Source of the DNA: Drosophila miranda
Lineage: Eukaryota > Arthropoda > Insecta > Diptera > Drosophilidae
NCBI RefSeq assembly: GCF_003369915.1
Contig: NC_046673.1
Span: 22,497,718-22,561,717 of the forward strand
Direction of reading: 5' to 3'
Length of the DNA: 64,000 bases
Shown here: positions 57,301-64,000 of the stretch, one piece after another
How positions within the stretch are numbered: position 1 is the first letter of the stretch
How the letters are laid out: every line of letters begins with the position of its first letter
Notes under the pieces: generated by a model
Databases searched by the model: none
The model's input: the letters and a program-made list of their open reading frames with translations, nothing else
What the model was told of the DNA's origin: nothing
Program-made: the position numbers and the translations under genes

Positions 57301-57323
57301 CTGTACACAAATGCAACTTTATT
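57277..57323. promoter_or_regulatory. two opposed poly(A) signals inside coding sequence
   Basis: AATAAA on + (57277-57282) encodes Asn-Lys in the Hsp70-escort protein. AATAAA on - (57323-57318) encodes Asn-Lys in the 346-aa protein. Each lies 15-20 nt before its stop, so cleavage would fall at or just past the stop codons. Confidence 0.6.
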
Positions 57324-58337
57324 GAGGAGCTCCATCAGCTGGCTGGCCATGGAATGGGATGATCGCAATTGCATGTGGAATTGCTCGCGGCAGGTCGATC
57401 GGGGCGTCAGCAAAAGGTGGGTGAGAAATGTCACTTCGTCTAACGGCAGTGCCGGGCTGACCGTGACGGTGGGTGGAGCATCGGCCGTGATTTGCATGTC
57501 GTCCTGGTCCAAGTATGGCATGTGACGATTCCAGTAGCCAATCAGGTAGGCAATGAGGCTGCCAGACAGACGGGCATGGTCCAGGCAAGCCCAAAATCGC
57601 GGCTCATTGGAAGGGTTTTCCAGGAAGAGGTACATGTTGTGCAGGAAGCCACAGCAGGGGGCAGCTGGCTGGCTCTCGACCAGCATATCACAGATCATGT
57701 GGCGCAGCAGATGGCAATCGGAGTGGATGTTGCTGTGGCGTGGCTCGCGGAATAGACACAACCACACGCTGAAGCCGACGAGCTTTAGAGCACGGTGCAG
57801 AGCGGTTTCCATTTTCTGGAGCGTGGACAGACGACAGATGCGCTTAACCAGGCGACGCATTTGCAGGAGATCGGTGCTGATCATTTGAGCTGGGTCGAAT
57901 GCAGCCGGCTGACGCAACGCTGCCCAGTCCAGCTCCCTGATGACACTCCACGCCGGTTGCACGTCCGCAAAGGGCTTGTGCATCAAGTGGAGCAACGCGG
58001 CATGCGCCTCGCCCTTCCTCGTACTGACTATGCCGGCACACAGCTCCTTGATGCTCTGTTTGCGTTCGGCCAAAGTGGAGCATGTGGCGTAGAAACTGTG
58101 CGAGTTGCAGCGCTCCGCCAGAGCCTCACCGAAGCGTTCGTGGCACTCGAACAGATACATGGTGGCCTTCATCATCGATTCGATTAGATTCGGTGTCACC
58201 TTGAGGAGTTTCTGTTGCAATTGGATCTCCAGTTGGCAGTCCAGCAGCCAATCCAGTAGTTTGATGCAGTGCGGGGCTACATTTTCGAGGCTTGTGCCTG
58301 CATTGAGGATCAGCTCCTTTCTAATAAACGCATCCAT
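57297..58337 (-). CDS. unidentified 346-aa protein, single exon
   Basis: I do not recognise this family. The ATG at 58337-58335 starts [14 protein letters not shown]. The whole sequence is leucine- and cysteine-rich and probably all-alpha ([33 protein letters not shown]), with no signal peptide, membrane span or zinc finger. It looks like a helical-repeat or scaffold subunit. A perfect Motif-1 core-promoter element lies about 180 bp upstream, which supports it as a real, housekeeping-type gene. Its stop overlaps that of the Hsp70-escort gene. A transcript-sense AATAAA (plus 57318-57323) lies within its last codons. It is upstream of, and in tandem with, the 3' end of HUWE1. Confidence 0.8.
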   Translation of the reverse strand: MDAFIRKELILNAGTSLENVAPHCIKLLDWLLDCQLEIQLQQKLLKVTPNLIESMMKATMYLFECHERFGEALAERCNSHSFYATCSTLAERKQSIKELCAGIVSTRKGEAHAALLHLMHKPFADVQPAWSVIRELDWAALRQPAAFDPAQMISTDLLQMRRLVKRICRLSTLQKMETALHRALKLVGFSVWLCLFREPRHSNIHSDCHLLRHMICDMLVESQPAAPCCGFLHNMYLFLENPSNEPRFWACLDHARLSGSLIAYLIGYWNRHMPYLDQDDMQITADAPPTVTVSPALPLDEVTFLTHLLLTPRSTCREQFHMQLRSSHSMASQLMELLNKVAFVYS

Positions 58338-58515
58338 ACCCAATCTCCAGGCAACGCCAGTCTACTAATAACAATAATTACTCTTTTAGGTCCATCCTAT
58401 TCTTTATCTTTGCTGTGATCAGCTGACCAGCTACTGTGCGGAATACACAACACACTTTTGTAACAATATAAATAACAAAATTAGTGGGGCGGCGGGTTTG
58501 CGCGCGTACACCCTC

Positions 58516-58526
58516 CAGTGTGACCG
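58516..58526 (-). promoter_or_regulatory. core-promoter Motif 1 (Ohler 1)
   Basis: On the minus strand the sequence CGGTCACACTG fits the consensus YGGTCACACTR exactly. It lies 180 bp upstream of the 346-aa ORF and in its orientation. Confidence 0.6.
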
Positions 58527-60092
58527 CGGACTTATCGAGCAAATATACCGTCCGACCCTCATAAATATACCAAAACATACGGTCTCATTTTAAAAATATA
58601 CCGTAAATATACTGACGAATTGAAGTTCTATTTTACATATTCCTCGTTTTTGATCTTCCGTCGAATATTACCAGCTATATAGAACATTTAGCCATGCCCA
58701 CATAATTTTATCCGATTAATGAATCAATTTTCTACTTGACTGGTTTATTTTAAATACATGCTTTTATTGGATCTTGTCTAAAAAAGGTCTGACCTGACTA
58801 ACTAAATTCTTCAACCCTGCCCACATAGTTTTATCGATAGCAACGCTATCGTCAGACCCCTGCTGATCCCGTTTTTTTATGTTTTCCGGAATACTAAGGT
58901 CTTTGAGATGATGTGAAACGTGCCTAAACTCATATTTTTCATTCATTCCGCTTTTGATTCAGCGAGAGTTTGATATTTCAGGCCCTGCCAAATTCCAAAC
59001 TATTGCGATAAGGGCGATATCGATAGGAGGGCAGTGCTGCCCATTGATCTCGACTTTGGGGTTTTTGTTTGCAGCTAGCTGTTCGAATTTTGCAACATAG
59101 TAGAGATTTCTTTGAAATTTATTACGATAAATGAGCTTTCTTCATCAAATCCACTCTCTTTGAGTTACATTTACGGCTCATTGCACAAAAACAAAATGCA
59201 TAACACATAGACTTATATATGTAACATCGAGATATTTGAATCCATTTGAAATATTCGTCTCCTTGGTAGTCCTCCTCGTCGTCTAATGTCTTTGGACTTA
59301 TTTCAGATAAACTCTAGAAACCAAAGGCGTATACTGTGAGTTTCCTATAGACTATTGTATATATACTAGGGTTTTTTTATATCTTCTCCTCTCTATTAAA
59401 ATAAATCAAAATAAACAAAAGATAATTATAAATATTGTTTTGTATTTTGTTTTATTTGTATTTTTTATTGTTATCTTGCTTGTTTAATGGGAAAGGAAAT
59501 GTTTGAATCGACAGAAAAACGAAAAAACATATTTTAAATGATCTACGCACACTAAATTTAGATTTATTCCTTCGTTTCTTCTTATCTTCTGTTGTGATCT
59601 GTGTGTAATTTTCTTCTTTCTTTCGTGTGGTTTTTGTTTTCGTTTTGGGAATCTATACTTTCTCTCTAAACTTCCAAGATTTTTCGCCGACTTTCGTTTT
59701 CCTTTTTGAAAATTTAAGAAAATATATATTGTATATATATAGGCGCGAAAATTAATAATTAATTCAACATTTTTTATATATACTATTTAACTTTATGTAT
59801 TGTATGTTTATGCATTTGCTGTTTGCCGCTGCTGCTGCTGTTTTTTTTTTTTTGAATTTTGAATTTTTCTTTTTTCCTGCTGCCTTACGCTTGCGCCTTC
59901 GGTCTCGCTCGCTCTCTCACATCTGCAGTGGCTGTTCTGTACTCTCTTCACGAATATATATGTGTGTGTGTCGGGCTTAAATTAATTCAAATTTCGTTTT
60001 CGTGGGTGTTCGCGAAGCGCTACACTGTTGCCGTCGTCGTCGTCTAGGAATCATCGAGTGCTGCGTGGGCGTGGGCGTGGGCTCGCATTCGC
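58527..60092. other. HUWE1 3' UTR and A/T-rich spacer
   Basis: Minus-strand AATAAA hexamers at 59451-59456 and 59464-59469 could end HUWE1 transcripts. A DRE octamer TATCGATA occurs at 59018-59025. A minus-strand 60-codon ORF (58946-58764, starting MNEKYEFRHVSHHL) looks protein-like but is unsupported. Two similar GCCCACATA.TTTTAT patches (58696, 58819) hint at an old repeat. Confidence 0.45.
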
Positions 60093-63000
60093 TTAGGCGA
60101 AGCCAAAGCCTTCGGAACACTCATGAATGGCCTTCAGCAGACAGCTGCGCAGTTTATCGTAGGACTTGTACATCGGCAGATCCAGTTGGTTAAAGCTAAT
60201 GATCGCGTCGGATCAGAGGGGGAGAAAAAGATGTATGGTTCCATTGGTTAGTAAAAGAAGTCGCAAGATTGATTGGGATAATGAAAGCAATGCAAAGGCA
60301 AAAGGCGTCGCCCCCCTTGGAGGTAGTAATCTTTTATCAGATCAGGGCACAGCAGATGGATGGACGGATACCCCTGAAGGGCACTCAAAATAAACAAAAC
60401 GAATACGTGCATGCGTACCATGACATCTAAATACTTAATTGAAACAACATTATTGCTCCCTAAACATTAGACAACCAACCAATAAATATCTGCAAGTATT
60501 TAACCCAATTATCTAGCCTAACATATATTCAAATGACTCTACAGGTGGCACTATTAGACTGCTGCATAAGCCCCCAAAGAAATGAATCACTTGACGATGA
60601 TTTGAAATGGCATTGCCTTTCATGCCCGTATTTCCTTCTCCTACCAACAGAACAGAATGGTAAACTATTGCTTAGTATCTTAACAACCCATATAGCTCCT
60701 CCCCTTGCCCGTCTTCTTGGGCATTCGTTTTGCCTGCTTGGATCTCTGCATGGGATATTCACTCACCAAGTGTGGGCACATGGCAGGCGATCTGTGGAGC
60801 GATCGTCGCGATGGATTTGGAACTTTTGTATGCCGTTCATGCCCTCCAGCGAGCCGAAGCCCTGCAGCGGGACCTTTGAGGTGCCGGTGACAAACTGCAA
60901 GAATTTGGCCCTATCCGCTTGGTCGAAGCTGCGCAGCGCACGCCAGAACCATTGGATCTGATAGAGAGAGAGAGAGAGAGAGATGGAAACAAGTATATGG
61001 TTTAGAAAGAGATGCAAGAGAATTGGAGGAATGGGAACAGCTCCTCGTAGGACTCTTACCTGTGCCGACTTCGACGTGTACTTGTGGTATTCGGTGTTGG
61101 CCTTCAGATCTTCTATATCAATATCTGGCAGGCCGGATATGAGAAGTTCCAGTTCCTGTTCGTTGAAAATCGAGATTAAATGCTTTGGAATTATATCGTA
61201 GAAGCCCTCGAGGAATGCATCCAATCTGTAGACAAAGGGAAGACAAATTTTCATTATGGATGGATTCTCTCTCTCTCTCTCTGGGGGGATGTACTTACTG
61301 CTGACGAATGGAGCCGCTCATCTTCAATTGGCACACCAGCTGCACATACTCGAACTTGTTGTCCTCGGTAACTGGGATGTCGCGTCCGTTCGGCTTGAGA
61401 TCACGGATCTGGGTGACGCCGAACTCCTGCACTTCGGTGGAGAAGGTCACCTCGTAGCCCAGATTGGAGATGTCGTTCTTCATGAGATAGTCGAGGCCCT
61501 TGTAGAACTCGTAGTCCTGCGATTCCATGTCCGTGTGCTTCACTTGCTTGCCCAGGATATGCTTGTAGAAGGAGCGCGTAAAGTAGCATTCCAGCAGCTT
61601 GTTGTCGTGGACGGCCTTGGCTATAGACACACAAAATATAACAAATTATAAAGGAGAGTCCTCCTTGGTGCGTTCGGGCTCTGCGGCTCTGGGGCTTACC
61701 AATCACGCGTCCGACAAACTTGAAGTAGCTCAAATGATTGGGATTGGCATGGCTGGAGGGATTTATCATGTAGGTGACGCGATCGCCCGGCGACACGCAG
61801 AACAGAGCGTACATCGGATTGAAGATCTCCCGCGATATGATCACATACCATTCACGTAGCAGGCCGCCAGCGTCCTGACCCTCTTCATCTGTAGTCGGAG
61901 GAGAATCGTTAGAGGGGGAGTCCTCTACGCAGAGAATGCGATTATCTTACCTTCAAACACGATGTAGAAACGATTCTTCCACTCTTCGGGGCCCAGACGG
62001 TACAGGACACGGAACGAGTCCTCGAAGACGGTCACGCGTCGAACACTAACGGTGTGCTCTTCGCGGCGTATGCCCTCGTCGAGGCGCTCCAGCTCCGTTT
62101 GGAAGTACTTGCGCTTCACGTCGAAGTCCAGGATGCGCGTGTGGTCCACGAGGACGGCGAAGGGGCCGTCCGACAGGTGGGTGAGGGACTGGCGCAGGAT
62201 CTGGTTGAGCACAGTTCGATGCTTCTCAGCGAACTGAAGGAACTTGTGGCGATCCTGCTTCAGCTGTGCCTCGTGGGCACTCAGACCGGCTGTGGAGCCG
62301 CAGCTCGCGGACGCGGCTCCGGCATTGGGACTGAGATTGGCAGTGTTGCCGATGGACGTGTTGCTGGAATCCTGTGCATCGTCCGAGCCGAAGGCTGTGC
62401 TGCCGCTGCCCTCGTCCATCAGGGGACTAATGTCCTGCACCGAGGACGAGGACACACTGCCGCCCACTGTGCGGCCGGCTGAGGCTGCGCGGCCGCCGCG
62501 TGCCCCCTTCTTGGGTATGCGATGGGAGGCGTGGATCAGGAAAAAGGCCTCCACCGTGGGCTGCAGCACGAGGACGGCAAACTCGTCCTTGGACTCCTCC
62601 AGTGCCACCAGGCACTCGCTCAACGTGTGCCACAGGACATCGAGGCACAGGATCTGGCTGAGCGTCGGCTTGCCTGGCTTGCTGCCGCTGTCCGTTGTAC
62701 CGCTGCCACCAGCCCCGCCACCGCCGGCGCCGCAACTGCTGGACGAGCCGCCCCCCAGGGGCATGGCCTCCTCATCGTCATCCTCGTCGTCGCCATCGCC
62801 GTCGCCATCCGCGTCGATGGCCCCCACGTCCGAGGGCTGCTGATTCGTCTCCATGCGGGCCCGGAAACGCGAGGCATCCGAGCTGCTGCCGCTGGTGGCA
62901 CCGCCATCGCCCAGGATGTCGATGAAGTCCTCCTCGTCGTCGGAGGCCACCGTCTGGTTCTCGTACATGTCCCGCACCTGCATGAAGATCTTGAGGGTCC

Positions 63001-63190
63001 GCAGGAAGAACGGCTGCGAGGAGGAGTTCGACATCAGTTTCTTCATCGACGGCAGCTGCAGCTCGCACGTCGGCTTGGCGTTCTTCGGTGCCGAAATGAT
63101 CACGTGCTCTGCGGTGAAGCGATCCTGCATGATTCCCTCGTTCACGGCCAGATTGGGAAACAGTCCAGCCGAAGTGGATGGTCCCGTCGC

Positions 63191-63224
<34 letters not shown>

Positions 63225-64000
63225 GCCGCTGCCGCTGCCGCGGATGCCGCTGCCGTTGCCTGTTGCGAGGTGCTGGGCAATCCCGCATTGATGTTGTACG
63301 CCCGTATCTCCTGGAGCAGCGTCTGGATGGCCTGGCGCACCTCCTCGGCGAGGCCGAGAATGGCGGCGGTCAAGTACTGTATGAAAATGGCATTCGATGC
63401 CTGCGAGCACTGCGTGAGATTGACAATCAGCTTGGCCACGTTGTCCAGGCCCTCGGTGGTGCCGCACTGGTGCGTCAGCACCTCGATCACGAGCTGCAGC
63501 TGCGAGAAGTTCTTCGCGTAGATCTTGCGCTTCGGCTTGACCGACATCTGGAGGGTGAGCGGCGGCGGCGGCATCTTCTTGAGCTCCGGCAGGGGACGAC
63601 TGGCGTGCGTGGTGGTGTAACCGGTGTCGCCGGTGGCATTGGCGCCCGTCAGGGCGGCCGCTGCCAGGGTCATCTCCTGGTTCTGCTGGGCCTGCTGATT
63701 GAGCACCGCTTGGTTGATGGGTATCAGCCTGGGCATCTGGGGCTCGGCCCCAGGCCCGGGCTCCTCCTCCTTGGGCAGCTCTGTGCTGAGCGAGGCCAGC
63801 AGCTTCACGAGCATGTCCGTCAGGTGGGGCGACCGACAGATCACCTTGTACGGCAGCATGGCCAGCAGCTGCCCGAACGGCGAGTCGCTGAACGACAGGA
63901 AGTCCCCTGTCTTGGCCACCCACTCCCAGGAGGGCTGCGAAACGATCGGGAACTCGGCCACGTGCTTCATGCGCTCCTCCGTCTGTCGATCGATGTTCAG
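60093..64000 (-). CDS. HUWE1: HUWE1 HECT-domain E3 ubiquitin ligase, C-terminal part
   Basis: Exons on the minus strand: >64000-61951, 61888-61700, 61620-61299, 61225-61060, 60957-60767 and 60195-60093. They form one continuous frame running off the window. The large exon contains the low-complexity region (polyAla near 63190-63245, an Asp/Glu tract near 62770-62810, Gly/Ser runs), then the helical stretch before HECT ([15 protein letters not shown]). The HECT domain follows: [33 protein letters not shown] N-lobe (here [19 protein letters not shown]), [28 protein letters not shown], and LPCAHTCFNQLDLP with the thioester cysteine. The end FGFA closely matches the human family end. The rest of this very large ligase is outside the window. 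Confidence 0.95.

Noticed and set aside
62778-63923. Second long minus-strand frame (381 codons) overlapping HUWE1
   Set aside because: It is an alternative frame of the G/C-rich, low-complexity exon. The chosen frame splices into the HECT domain and this one does not.

Overview
The window is insect nuclear DNA, almost certainly a Drosophila. Coding exons are split by short GT-AG introns, intergenic DNA is A/T-rich and full of (CA)n, (GA)n and GATA microsatellites, and there are DINE-1-like and Tc1-type repeats. Eight genes can be matched confidently to named Drosophila genes: hep, lic, Chpf, Fer3HCH, Arp6, ISCA1/MagR, a DNL-type zinc-finger gene and HUWE1. From general knowledge several of these are X-linked in D. 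melanogaster, so this is probably Muller element A. The repeats and the amount of protein divergence suggest a species outside the melanogaster subgroup, perhaps the obscura group. That placement is inference.

Layout, left to right. At 1-2033 (+) are the last four exons of a gamma-glutamyl transpeptidase. At 3256-7852 (+) is a REJ/GPS/PLAT polycystin-1-like membrane protein that stops after three membrane segments. At 8511-12126 (+) is a complete Na,K-ATPase alpha-subunit paralogue of 1007 aa. At 14829-28917 (-) is hep, the JNK kinase, with ten coding exons and 1258 aa. Its 6.5-kb first intron holds a decayed non-LTR retrotransposon flanked by a 13-bp direct repeat and interrupted by a Tc1-type transposon. 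At 30547-31863 (+) is lic, the p38 kinase kinase, head-to-head with hep. At 33751-34608 (+) is an alpha-aspartyl dipeptidase (peptidase E family), convergent with Chpf.

Chpf (chondroitin polymerising factor) fills 35794-52695 (-) in six exons. Its 11.4-kb first intron contains Fer3HCH (48625-49278, same strand), a higher-order minisatellite, a G-rich hexamer array and two copies of a dispersed repeat. Then come a small unidentified ORF (53248-53601, -), Arp6 (53799-54995, +), the Fe-S assembly protein ISCA1/MagR (55395-56101, -), a mitochondrial Hsp70-escort protein (56652-57300, +), an unidentified 346-aa protein (57297-58337, -) and the C-terminal part of the HECT ubiquitin ligase HUWE1 (60093 to beyond 64000, -).

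Two functional groupings stand out. The JNK and p38 MAP2Ks share one 1.6-kb divergent intergenic region. Two mitochondrial maintenance genes (ISCA1 and the Hsp70-escort protein) share a 550-bp divergent one. Coding coordinates come from hand splicing. For every complete multi-exon gene the spliced length is a multiple of three and the reading frame is continuous. Untranslated ends are not resolved. No tRNA, rRNA or CRISPR array was seen.
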